Below, in pieces: positions 1 through 7,793 of a DNA stretch of 48,120 bases (positions are counted from its first letter, which is position 1; every line of letters begins with the position of its first letter). The notes below the pieces were generated by a model. That model saw only the letters and a program-made list of their open reading frames with translations. It was not told the origin of the DNA and made no database searches. The position numbers and the translations under genes were made by a program. The DNA lies in contig JAHQWA010000417.1 of the NCBI GenBank assembly GCA_019634045.1, positions 1-48,120 on the forward strand. Direction: 5' to 3'. Source of the stretch: Saprospiraceae bacterium (lineage in GTDB: Bacteria > Bacteroidota > Bacteroidia > Chitinophagales > Saprospiraceae).

Positions 1-1
1 G

Positions 2-400
2 GAGGTTAAACCTGCCGAAGGAGAGACGGCAGAAGAAGCAAAGCAGAATGTAAAGGGAGAAAAAGCCATTGAATACATGCTCGGCACTTCCATCCCCGAT
101 GTGGCAACGGATGCCAGTCGTTTTGGCACTACCCTCTGGTTCACGCCTGAAGATCGAAAGGAAGCCACGCTCGATAAACTAATTGCGACTGGACAATTTA
201 CAATGTGCTATAACCTAATTTATTACCTGAACGACATCAAACACCCTGACCACCAAAAAGCGAGTGGTTATGAAGCCTTATCCACAGAGATGAAAGCTCA
301 ATTGGATGAATTGCACGCACAGCTGATGAGTGACTGGAAGACGTTCAGTGAAAAACCGTACTTTTTGGTGCCAGGACATTCCTCGCATGCTATAAGTTAA
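2..400 (+). CDS. Hypothetical protein, 3' part only
   Basis: The reading frame is open from the first complete codon of the window to a TAA stop at 398-400, so this is the last 132 residues of a longer gene whose start lies outside. The first visible residues are acidic and Lys-rich (EVKPAEGETAEEAKQ), like a linker. They are followed by a compact, mostly helical segment with a Tyr-rich patch (CYNLIYYLND) and a Trp near the end. I see no signal peptide, membrane segment or motif I recognise, and I do not assign a function. An ATG at position 77 could serve as an internal start, but the frame continues upstream of it. The next gene begins 10 bases after the stop on the same strand, so the two are probably cotranscribed. 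Confidence 0.7.
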   Translation, partial: EVKPAEGETAEEAKQNVKGEKAIEYMLGTSIPDVATDASRFGTTLWFTPEDRKEATLDKLIATGQFTMCYNLIYYLNDIKHPDHQKASGYEALSTEMKAQLDELHAQLMSDWKTFSEKPYFLVPGHSSHAIS

Positions 401-410
401 TTAGATCACC

Positions 411-1550
411 ATGGCGAACACTAGAAGCCTACGCGGAAAGGTTTACGATAAAACCAGTCAAGCCCGCTACATCGATGCTACTGTCAAGTTAGAACCCGTA
501 AAGGGAGTGAACGGCGAGACAACCTTCGTAGAAACGGACCGTAATGGAGAATTCACCTTGGACCTCTCCGACGAGCAGAAATTTCCCGAAGGCGATTATA
601 CCTTGGCCGTTTACCATGATGATGCCGTGATGGAGGGAGATGAGCCTACCATCGCCGTTCCGATGGTAGTGGGTAAAAATTTCAACAACATCTCGATGCT
701 GAGTCGGGATCAATTTTCACAAAACGCAGGCATCGCCTTTGGATCCTTCCTCGTGATTTTGCTCCTAGCCGTCAGTGGCTTCTATTCATATTGGCATATT
801 CAATATCCGGTCCCACTAGATTCACAGGTAGCCAAGTTGGTGGAAATGCTGGAAGAATATGACGGCCTCGAGGGATCGGATATGCGTTTGGGGTCCGAGC
901 TAGAAGTTTCTGTCGTTCCAGATTCAAGCACGACTTCTCCTGACTCCATTACCTTAACAGCAACGGTCGCCCCCGGCAACAGTTTTGTCATGAATACACT
1001 TGACACCATGCGGATCATTGCTTTACATACGCTGGAGCGTGAAAAGCTAGACTCTTCCGACTTTGGCAAGGCCTATGTTTTCTTGATAGACGAGGCCCAA
1101 AGAGCTGCTCAGAGAGGAAATGAAGCAGAGCTAAAACTGCTATTGAAGGAAATACGGGAAGAAAGCAGTCGAAAACCCAACAATTTCTTCTGGGACATTT
1201 ACCCCATGCGCATGTTGGAGATCCTGCTTTGGGCACTTTTGGCTACGCTCTTACGACTCATTGTCAATACCGGCTACTACCTTTTCCGCAAGCGTTTCAT
1301 CAAATCGGGAATTTACCATAGCCTAGGACTCATTTTCACGGTCCCAATCCTGGCGCTGTTACTTTCCATTGTGCTATCATTTGTAAAAATCAATATCGCC
1401 TTTGGGGAGGCCGAGCTCAACTTAGATTTAACCAATATCTACATTTCGATCTTGGTGGCTACCTTCATTGGACTTTCCCCTTGGAAGGCCTGGGATTACT
1501 TAAACGATTTGGCAGATTCCCTCTTCAAGCGATTGAGTTCAGCGGAGTAA
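411..1550 (+). CDS. Membrane protein with N-terminal beta-sandwich domain and four predicted helices
   Basis: 379 residues. Residues 1-95 look like a carboxypeptidase-regulatory-like (transthyretin-like) beta-sandwich: a GKV start, an ETDRNGEFTLDL strand pair and GDYTLAVYHDD. There is no signal peptide, so this part should be cytoplasmic. Hydrophobic segments lie near 107-130, 268-292, 303-326 and 343-362. Between the first and second is a soluble region of about 135 residues, partly alpha-helical and charged. The short spacing from the preceding partial gene (10 bases) suggests an operon, and a strong hairpin follows the stop. I recognise no family for the whole protein. A regulatory or scaffold role at the membrane is only a guess from the architecture. 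Confidence 0.8.
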   Translation: MANTRSLRGKVYDKTSQARYIDATVKLEPVKGVNGETTFVETDRNGEFTLDLSDEQKFPEGDYTLAVYHDDAVMEGDEPTIAVPMVVGKNFNNISMLSRDQFSQNAGIAFGSFLVILLLAVSGFYSYWHIQYPVPLDSQVAKLVEMLEEYDGLEGSDMRLGSELEVSVVPDSSTTSPDSITLTATVAPGNSFVMNTLDTMRIIALHTLEREKLDSSDFGKAYVFLIDEAQRAAQRGNEAELKLLLKEIREESSRKPNNFFWDIYPMRMLEILLWALLATLLRLIVNTGYYLFRKRFIKSGIYHSLGLIFTVPILALLLSIVLSFVKINIAFGEAELNLDLTNIYISILVATFIGLSPWKAWDYLNDLADSLFKRLSSAE

Positions 1551-1580
1551 TGGTAGATGTTTAAAGAATTGCCATAAATG

Positions 1581-1616
1581 AGAAGAGCGGTACCGTTAGA
1601 TCGATACCGCTCTTCT
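1581..1616. terminator. Bidirectional intrinsic terminator
   Basis: A perfect 12-bp stem (1581-1592 with 1605-1616) around a 12-base loop sits between two convergent genes. It is followed on the plus strand by TGTTTC, so it could end both the 411-1550 gene and the facing DUF2911 gene. Confidence 0.75.
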
Positions 1617-1666
1617 TGTTTCGGTAGGTCTTCTATTCGAGAAGTCCGCTATGTATAGCTCGGCTG

Positions 1667-2542
1667 CTAGCGTGTTTTTGACTCCCAATCTGCCACCATC
1701 CGTTCAATTCTGGATTTGGAGTTGCGGTAAAAGCGGTCTTTCTCATCCGCTTGACCCGCTTCAGCTGCTTTCTTGGCACTTTCGATCGCCGCCTGATAAT
1801 CTTCCATAGAAGCCTGTATCCTAGCCTTAATCCACCAATTGCTGGAATGGCTAAATAAGTTGGTAGACTCATCGGCATAGGCCAAAGCTTGTTTGCCGTA
1901 TTTGCTACTTTCTGAAAGTAGGTCAGCCGCTTGCGCGTAGGTTTTCCAGCGTTCTTCTTCGGATGTCTGTAAAAGGGTGCTATTCAGCTGGGTCTCCAAT
2001 TGGTTCAATAGATCTGATTGGAAACGAATATACACCCTGGTATGCCCCCACCCTAAACGGATGTAACCTTGATCGATTTCCTGTTCCACCACAGTATAGT
2101 TCAATCGCTCCTCGTTAACCTTGGACTCTTGCACGCCAACCTCTACCCGTAGCGCATCTTTTCCCTCATCATAAGAATAGGCCCCCCATTGATCAGCATC
2201 TTTATTGAAAATGGCGGTCCATTTACCTCCTTCTTTTGGAATCAAGAAAAACGCATATTTCCCTTGTGGTAAGGATTTCCCTTCCACTTTGACCGGCGTA
2301 GAGAACTCAATAGAAGTAGCCTCATTGGCTCCCGCTCTCCACAATTGATTATAGGGTTCCAATTCCCCCCAGATCTCACGTCCTTTCACTGCTGGACTAG
2401 AGTAGTTGATATTCACAGTTGTATAAGCGATGGTGTAGGAAACACTTGCTCTCGGGCTTTTTCTGGGCAGGTCCATCTGAGCTGTAAGCAGATTCCCGAA
2501 GCAGAAAAGAAACAATAATGTTAGGATTGATCTAGTGTTCAT
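1667..2542 (-). CDS. DUF2911 domain protein, exported
   Basis: 291 residues. A signal peptide covers residues 1-21 (hydrophobic LTLLFLFCFGNLL, then TAQ before the mature MDLPRKSPRAS). The mature part carries the DUF2911 signature: VNINYSSPAVKGREIWG, LWRAGANEATSIEFS and LPQGKYAFFLIP. These align with the usual start of the domain, which spans about residues 25-165. The C-terminal 110 residues are helical and TPR-like, with repeated Ala/Tyr/Trp spacing. DUF2911 proteins are common periplasmic proteins of Bacteroidota with no established biochemical activity, so none is assigned here. The gene stands alone: its 5' side faces the divergent kinase gene at 2817, and its 3' side meets the terminator at 1581-1616. 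Confidence 0.88.
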   Translation of the reverse strand: MNTRSILTLLFLFCFGNLLTAQMDLPRKSPRASVSYTIAYTTVNINYSSPAVKGREIWGELEPYNQLWRAGANEATSIEFSTPVKVEGKSLPQGKYAFFLIPKEGGKWTAIFNKDADQWGAYSYDEGKDALRVEVGVQESKVNEERLNYTVVEQEIDQGYIRLGWGHTRVYIRFQSDLLNQLETQLNSTLLQTSEEERWKTYAQAADLLSESSKYGKQALAYADESTNLFSHSSNWWIKARIQASMEDYQAAIESAKKAAEAGQADEKDRFYRNSKSRIERMVADWESKTR

Positions 2543-2716
2543 TTAACTATTTTTTCAGATTTGGTATGGAGACATTTGCAGGTTTAGCCGTCCTGCGCTA
2601 GAATTTCGTTGCAAAGTAAATCAAATGCTATCTTGTATAAAAAGGATTGATGAAGAAAAAAGTTGACTCTCCCAGTCTGTATTCCGTCACGGGCTGGCAT
2701 TTTCCAGCTCTTTTCT

Positions 2717-2724
2717 TATTTTTG
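2717..2724 (+). promoter_or_regulatory. Possible -7 element for the receiver–kinase gene
   Basis: TATTTTTG fits the Bacteroidota -7 consensus TAnnTTTG and lies 92 bases before the 2817 start. I see no good TTTG at the -33 position, so this is a weak call. Confidence 0.3.
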
Positions 2725-2764
2725 TCTGAAACTTTCTCGCCTGATCTACCACTCTCATGCTATA

Positions 2765-2787
2765 AGCTAGCTGGGTGATAGCTAGCT
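2765..2787. repeat. AGCTAGCT twin repeat in the leader of the 2817 gene
   Basis: Two copies of the self-complementary octamer AGCTAGCT (2765-2772 and 2780-2787) are separated by 7 bases, 30 bases before the start codon. They could pair into a hairpin or form a two-half-site protein binding site. Confidence 0.5.
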
Positions 2788-2816
2788 CATCATTCACCAA
2801 ATAATTGAACTGAAAC

Positions 2817-3830
2817 ATGGCATCTCCTTTTCAGATCCTGTACGTAGATGACGAAGAAGATAACCTAATTGCCTTCAAGGCAGTGTTTCGCCGACACTTT
2901 CAAGTACATCTGGCACAAAGTGGACAGGATGCCCTGGCGCTACTGGACCAGCAGAATATCGATTTGATCATTAGTGATCAGCGAATGCCGAAAATGACCG
3001 GCGTGGAGCTGCTGGAGCAAGTACGAGAAAGATTTCCAGACATCATCCGTATGGTGTTGACCGGATATAGTGATGTTCAGGCCATAATCGATGCCATCAA
3101 CAAGGGTAAGATCTACCACTATATTACCAAACCCTGGGATGTAGATGAGTTGAAGATCATCATGGAAAACGCGCTGGAAACTTATCTACTCAAAAAACGG
3201 AATAAAGAACTAGAGGAAGAAAAAACCAGTTTGCAACTCCAAAATGAAAGAATGGAGAAGGAAAACATCCTTTCTCAGTTTTCTATCCTAAAGAATCAGA
3301 TCAATCCACACTTTCTGTTCAATAGCATGAATATTTTAGCGGCCCTCATCCCTTCTGCCCCGGATAAGGCTGTAGCATTTACCACTCGCTTCGCCAAACT
3401 ATATCGCAAGGTCTTGGAATTACGAGATCAATTAATCATACCTCTTTCTCAAGAATTGGAGTTTGTAGACTCTTTCCTATTTCTCCAAAAGATGCGTTTT
3501 GATGAAAGTCTGATCATCAACTATAATATCGAGCCAAGACATCGGGAAAGTTGCCTCCCTCCTTTTGCTTTGCAATTACTCGTAGAAAATGCGATCAAGC
3601 ATAATATTGTATCCGAAGATCAACCGCTAACCATCAATATTTTCACCGAAGGGGACATTCTACAGGTAATCAACAACTTACAGCTGCGTGGTTCGGTAGA
3701 AGACTCCACGGGTATAGGACTAGCTAACCTCCGCGCCCGGTATGAAATGATTGCCAAACAGAAGATTTTCAGTGGTGAGGAAGGGGCGCAATATGTGACC
3801 CGCTTGCCCTTATTGGTAGAAGAAGATTAA
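2817..3830 (+). CDS. Receiver domain fused to LytS-type histidine kinase
   Basis: 337 residues, cytoplasmic, with no membrane segment. Residues 5-120 form a receiver domain with acidic pocket DDEED (11-15), phosphoacceptor Asp54 in LIISDQRMP, and Lys105 in YITKPW. Residues 122-155 form a charged coiled coil. The rest is a His_kinase domain of the LytS/YehU class: His165 in NQINPHFLFNS, Asn258 in LLVENAIKHN, and a GIGLANLRARYE glycine box near 299. The order receiver then kinase is the reverse of ordinary hybrid kinases. It suggests that an upstream kinase controls this soluble kinase by phosphorylating Asp54. A LytTR regulator starts 217 bases downstream with its own promoter and is the obvious partner. 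Family assignment is firm; partner and signal are inferred. Confidence 0.92.
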   Translation: MASPFQILYVDDEEDNLIAFKAVFRRHFQVHLAQSGQDALALLDQQNIDLIISDQRMPKMTGVELLEQVRERFPDIIRMVLTGYSDVQAIIDAINKGKIYHYITKPWDVDELKIIMENALETYLLKKRNKELEEEKTSLQLQNERMEKENILSQFSILKNQINPHFLFNSMNILAALIPSAPDKAVAFTTRFAKLYRKVLELRDQLIIPLSQELEFVDSFLFLQKMRFDESLIINYNIEPRHRESCLPPFALQLLVENAIKHNIVSEDQPLTINIFTEGDILQVINNLQLRGSVEDSTGIGLANLRARYEMIAKQKIFSGEEGAQYVTRLPLLVEED

Positions 3831-3944
3831 GGCAGTATTGATACTAGCTGGGCATATTCCGGGATTCTTATTTCTACAAAATTCTTATTCACCCAGCCTA
3901 CTTTACCATTTTACTACAGCAATTACCCAATTCACTGCCAAAAG

Positions 3945-3976
3945 TTGTACTTTTCAGGTACTTGAAGATAGCTTTG
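3945..3976 (+). promoter_or_regulatory. Promoter of the 4048 LytTR regulator
   Basis: TTG at 3945-3947, a 21-base spacer and TAGCTTTG at 3969-3976 match the Bacteroidota -33/-7 pattern. The predicted transcript would begin near 3983, giving a leader of about 65 bases. Confidence 0.5.
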
Positions 3977-4047
3977 AGGTATCAATCCTTAAGTGGTGAA
4001 TACGCTTAGTTTTCATCAAACCCTAAATACCCAAACCTTACCCTATT

Positions 4048-4800
4048 ATGAGAGCTATTATAGTTGAAGACGAAAAACATGCCCGCGACAATCTTGAAAA
4101 ACTACTCCTAGAACTAGATCCTGAATTGGACATTCAAGCAAAAATGGATACGGTCAGCAAAACGGTGGATTGGCTGACTAATAACGAAACCGACCTGATC
4201 TTCCTAGATATCCATTTGGCGGATGACTTGAGCTTTAAGATCTTTGAAAAGATTAAAGTGACTACTCCCATCATTTTCACCACCGCTTATGATCAATATG
4301 CCCTAAAGGCATTCAAGGTCAACAGTGTGGACTACCTATTAAAGCCAATCGATAAAGAAGAACTTTCTGATAGTTTAGATAAATACCGAAGTACACAAGC
4401 TCCTCATCAAGAGCTTAATGTGGAAAAGATTCGAGAGATCATCAATGAGAAGGACAAAGTCTACCAACAACGCTTTGTAGTTTCTAGGCGGGACAAAATC
4501 CTCAGCGTCAAAATCGAAGACATCGCCTTTTTCGAAGGAGAGGATCGCTATGTGTACCTTAATCGTAAGGACGGTACGAAATATATTATCGACTATAAAT
4601 TGGCCGATCTAGAAGAGCTACTGGACCCTGGCATTTTCTTCCGACTCAACCGTAGTTTTATTGCTCATTTTGAGTCGATTGAAAAGATCACTTCTATGTC
4701 CAAGAGTAGAGTGAAAGTAGATCTGAAACCTACGGCCAGTCGCGATATTGTTGTGAGTTCAGCCAATACCAGAAGCTTTAAAGCCTGGCTCAATAAGTAG
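4048..4800 (+). CDS. LytTR-family response regulator
   Basis: 250 residues. The N-terminal receiver (about 1-115) has acidic pocket residues in IIVEDEKHARDN, phosphoacceptor Asp54 in DLIFLDIHL, a TTAYDQYA segment and Lys99 in YLLKP. The C-terminal LytTR DNA-binding domain (about 143-250) shows the family pattern: RDKILSVKIEDIAFFEGEDRYVYL, then FFRLNRSFIAH. Proteins of this class bind direct repeats upstream of target genes after phosphorylation. The receiver–kinase protein encoded just upstream is the likely kinase. The genes are 217 bases apart with a promoter between them, so they can be expressed separately. Confidence 0.93.
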   Translation: MRAIIVEDEKHARDNLEKLLLELDPELDIQAKMDTVSKTVDWLTNNETDLIFLDIHLADDLSFKIFEKIKVTTPIIFTTAYDQYALKAFKVNSVDYLLKPIDKEELSDSLDKYRSTQAPHQELNVEKIREIINEKDKVYQQRFVVSRRDKILSVKIEDIAFFEGEDRYVYLNRKDGTKYIIDYKLADLEELLDPGIFFRLNRSFIAHFESIEKITSMSKSRVKVDLKPTASRDIVVSSANTRSFKAWLNK

Positions 4801-4806
4801 CGGGGT

Positions 4807-4916
4807 GATGTTTAGGGTTTAAAAAACAAAGTTGAAAGTTTAGGGGATTTAGAGATGAAACGACCTTTTAATTGAAACTCCACCCTTAAACTTTCAACTC
4901 ATAAACGCTAAACCTC
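4807..4916. repeat. Long imperfect inverted repeat between convergent genes
   Basis: The core arm 4831-4842 (GTTGAAAGTTTA) is perfectly complementary to 4887-4898. An outer pair, about 4807-4820 with 4903-4916, matches at 12 of 14 positions. The interior holds about 44 bases. It may act as a bidirectional transcription end, or be a dispersed repeat of the genome. Confidence 0.6.
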
Positions 4917-4930
4917 TCTCTACACATCCA

Positions 4931-6460
4931 TCACCACCGATACCTCACCTCCAATCCTAATCCAAATTGTGGCTCGACAAATGGAGTGCCGGTAATGATG
5001 AAGCTTGGCCCAACACTCCAGTTAGGAGCAGGTAGATACTGCATTCCTAATTCAAAGTAATACCCAGGGAAATTAGTGCTAGAAGTACTGCTTGAACTAC
5101 TGCTCACCTCATCGATCCCCATGCCCGGCCATGCAAACCGCCGCTCACTCCGGAGAGAGTTAACCATCACATTGAAAACGCTTAACCCAATATAAGGCTG
5201 GAAGCGTTGTCGGCGATAGAAAGTGTACTGCAGTCCGAGTTCAGCCATGAGATTGGTGCTCCGACTATTGCTGGTGAAATAGGCCACATTAGGTCTATTG
5301 GGAGCCTGATTAAGCAAGTTGCTAGAGGTTTTATCATTGATCGTTGCAATTAAGAAGCTTCCCTTGATACCAAAACCTTTGCCCAAATCTCGGTATAACG
5401 CCAGCCGGTAGAAGTTGAAATTCTGCGCCACATTCCCTCTGACGGTACTATTAATATCCGGGTATAAATCAATTATGCTCCCATCCGACCTCGTGTAGGG
5501 CGTAGAAAATACGCCTACTATCTCATCCGTACTGTAGAAGAACATGACACCTTGGTAACTCGCGGGTATGGTTCCAATACCTAGGGCTACTTGCCAACGG
5601 CCACCTACCTTTTCCTGCTCCCATGCATTAATCTCCTCTCCTAGAATGGTTGAACCATAAACAGGCGCCCCAAGCATGGTCTGCATCGTCGTGCTCGAGC
5701 TATTGGTCTGCTGTTGCGCATTAGGCCGCGGGTAGGGCTTGCGGGCTGATCGCCTTTGGGTAGCCGATGTCTGGACGATGCTATGGGAAGTCATCGATTG
5801 TAAGGTAGTCTTAGTCATCGATTTTTCGCCGGCATTTGGCAGGGCCTTAAGTACTGCGAGGGGAGCTGCACTTGTACTGGTTTGGATCTGGTCCGTAATA
5901 GTTTCCGGAAGCTCCGTTCCTGCTATTGACTCATTTTCCTCCCTTACCACTGGGTTTGCAACTAACAGAGACTTTGTAGTGCCTGGATCTCTAGGAGCTA
6001 GTTGTTCAACACTTGTGGCAGCAGCTACCTCTCGCTTCAAGGTCGTGACAGTCTTTGTGGTATGTGTAGGAGTAGAAATATTAGAGGCCGTTTCTTGAGT
6101 AGTCCCGGGCATGGGGTCTGCTTCGGTAACAGGATCATCATCCAAGACAGTAGAAGCAAGGCTTAGATGCTGCTCAGCTTCCTGTGTGGTAGAAATTTCT
6201 GGATCAGGTTCAGCCTGGATTGGCTTAGGAACCTGGGTGATTACCGGTTCATCCGTTGGTAAAGTTAGCCAGAATGTGATCCCAGCCCCCAATAACAGGA
6301 CGATACCTAGACTCCACCACAGCGGCAACCAACGTCTCTTCTTCTTCTGATCTAAGGCAGTAGCCAGGCGATCCCAGCCCGCCTCGTTTGGTTCGAAATG
6401 CCGATCGCGGTACCCGCTCTCTTTGAAGAAATCGGCTATATGTTCCATATTATCGCTCAT
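4931..6460 (-). CDS. Membrane protein with cytoplasmic head, one inner-membrane helix and beta-barrel-like tail (putative anti-sigma protein)
   Basis: 509 residues. Residues 1-43 are hydrophilic and presumably cytoplasmic (EPNEAGWDRLATALDQKKKRR), ending in a basic stop-transfer patch. One hydrophobic helix follows at about 44-67 (WWSLGIVLLLGAGITFWLTLP). Residues 70-285 are a low-complexity stretch rich in Thr, Ser, Pro, Glu and Gln. From about 285 to the end the protein has alternating, aromatic-rich strands (WQVALGIGTIPASYQGV, YYFELGMQYLPAPNWSVG) and ends in LGLEVRYRW, as outer-membrane barrels do. Its start codon overlaps the stop of the ECF sigma gene by one base (TAATG), so the two are translationally coupled. 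A role in controlling that sigma factor is likely from context. The barrel fold is judged by eye. Confidence 0.82.
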   Translation of the reverse strand: MSDNMEHIADFFKESGYRDRHFEPNEAGWDRLATALDQKKKRRWLPLWWSLGIVLLLGAGITFWLTLPTDEPVITQVPKPIQAEPDPEISTTQEAEQHLSLASTVLDDDPVTEADPMPGTTQETASNISTPTHTTKTVTTLKREVAAATSVEQLAPRDPGTTKSLLVANPVVREENESIAGTELPETITDQIQTSTSAAPLAVLKALPNAGEKSMTKTTLQSMTSHSIVQTSATQRRSARKPYPRPNAQQQTNSSSTTMQTMLGAPVYGSTILGEEINAWEQEKVGGRWQVALGIGTIPASYQGVMFFYSTDEIVGVFSTPYTRSDGSIIDLYPDINSTVRGNVAQNFNFYRLALYRDLGKGFGIKGSFLIATINDKTSSNLLNQAPNRPNVAYFTSNSRSTNLMAELGLQYTFYRRQRFQPYIGLSVFNVMVNSLRSERRFAWPGMGIDEVSSSSSSTSSTNFPGYYFELGMQYLPAPNWSVGPSFIITGTPFVEPQFGLGLEVRYRW

Positions 6461-7029
6461 TATGCTTTTGCTTTTTTGTGGCCAATCTCAAAAAAAGGTC
6501 CCATCAGTTGCTGCAACTTCTGTTTGGCCTTAGATAAATTTGATTTAGAGGTCCCGATACTCACCCCTAATTCTTCTGCTATCTCAGCGTGGGTGTACCC
6601 TTCCATCACGTGTAGATTGAATACCATTCGGTAAGCTGGAGGAAGCACCTGCAATAACTTCCAAGCATCTTCTCTACTCAAGCGTCGAATGGCTTCATTC
6701 TCTATCATATTCACAGCGGGTAGAGGAATCAAACGGGCTTCTTTGCCGGCTTTGTGGTGCTTTCTGAAATAGTCGATAGCAGATCGGATAATGATCTGTC
6801 TAAACCAGGATCTAAATGGGGCTTCAAAACGAAATTGTTGGATACGATCAAAAACCTTCAAAAAACCATCGTGTAGCATTTCTTCTGCCTCTTCTCGGTT
6901 TTTCGCATAATGCAGGGCAACGGTCAAGCCATAACTATAGAAATGTTGATATAGCTGCTTTTGGGCCGATCGCTTCCCCTTGCGACAATCCTGAATCAAT
7001 TGTTTTAGTTTTTCTTGTTTTATCGGCAT
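6460..7029 (-). CDS. ECF-family RNA polymerase sigma factor
   Basis: 189 residues. Region 2 is at about 20-90: LYQHFYSYGLTVALHYAKNR, then EEAEEMLHDGFLKVFDRI, then FRSWFRQIIIRSAIDYFRK. Region 4 is at about 125-180: LLQVLPPAYRMVFNLHVMEG and the helix-turn-helix YTHAEIAEELGVSIGTSKSN. There is no region 3, as expected for this class. It is the first gene of a two-gene unit with the barrel protein at 4931-6460, and sigma/anti-sigma pairs are usually arranged this way. I see no clear promoter of the housekeeping type upstream, which would fit control by the sigma factor itself, though that is conjecture. Confidence 0.93.
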   Translation of the reverse strand: MPIKQEKLKQLIQDCRKGKRSAQKQLYQHFYSYGLTVALHYAKNREEAEEMLHDGFLKVFDRIQQFRFEAPFRSWFRQIIIRSAIDYFRKHHKAGKEARLIPLPAVNMIENEAIRRLSREDAWKLLQVLPPAYRMVFNLHVMEGYTHAEIAEELGVSIGTSKSNLSKAKQKLQQLMGPFFEIGHKKAKA

Positions 7030-7126
7030 AGCGGTTGGTTAAACCTAGTAGCTTTGATTAATAGTATGTTTGTCCTTTAGTACTCCTCATCCCATCTCAG
7101 GAGGATCAGTAGGCTTCTTCTACAAA

Positions 7127-7678
7127 TCAGGTACTCTCACGTCTTACCTTAATCCGAAAAGCACCTTTTTTAATCTCCTTCCATTTACTGCCAGGAGCTC
7201 GGATGATTCCATCGAAGGTACCCGTGAGAAAGTCTTCGTCATCCCACTCCTCAATGACCATATTGACTAGCCCCTTATACATGACCTCCTTGGATGTGCC
7301 TTGGTTCTCATAGTACTGTAGTTCAACGTGGCGGCAATAGGCCTCATAAACCCCTTCCTGAAAAATTAGAGGATAATCATCCTGAAGTAGTCTCCCCTGT
7401 GAGACATAAAAGTGCATGGCAGTCCTACCATCTCTACTCTGACGGATCAAATTGAGTTGGTCTAAAGGCAATGGATTGTTGGTATACTCCGCGTAGTAGT
7501 ATTTGTTCCCATGAATACAACCATTAGTCGTAGCTAAATAGATTTCCTCTCCATTCAGTTCGGCTTGGATGTACTGGCCTTCTAAGGTATGCCCGATAGA
7601 AACGTAGGATTCCTTTTCGCAAGACATCAGAACACCTACCACTGCCATACATAAAAATGAGTAAACAAAAGTTTTCAT
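7127..7678 (-). CDS. Hypothetical lipoprotein
   Basis: 183 residues. A lipoprotein signal peptide ends in the lipobox VLMSC with Cys20, and the mature chain starts CEKES. The mature part is beta-rich with many Tyr residues, including YIQAELNGEEIYLATTN and an HGNKYYYAEYTNN loop. Its last third reads FLTGTFDGIIRAPGSKWKEIKKGAFRIKV, a strand pair often seen at the end of small beta-sandwich lipoproteins of Bacteroidota. I do not recognise a named family. It follows the start of the sigma gene by about 100 bases on the same strand, but in transcription order it comes first, so it could be in the same transcript as the sigma unit. Confidence 0.8.
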   Translation of the reverse strand: MKTFVYSFLCMAVVGVLMSCEKESYVSIGHTLEGQYIQAELNGEEIYLATTNGCIHGNKYYYAEYTNNPLPLDQLNLIRQSRDGRTAMHFYVSQGRLLQDDYPLIFQEGVYEAYCRHVELQYYENQGTSKEVMYKGLVNMVIEEWDDEDFLTGTFDGIIRAPGSKWKEIKKGAFRIKVRREST

Positions 7679-7793
7679 AGCTTCTCTGTTAAAATGTTGA
7701 TTTACTATCTTGACGATAGATTTCCTTTTAGGGGTTGCCTAGCCTGCATTTTTCTTTTCAGCACGGCAGCTTACCAACATCAACCAAATTCGT

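Noticed and set aside
5739..6634. Plus-strand frames inside the barrel and sigma genes
   Set aside because: They are opposite-strand shadows of strongly supported minus-strand genes.
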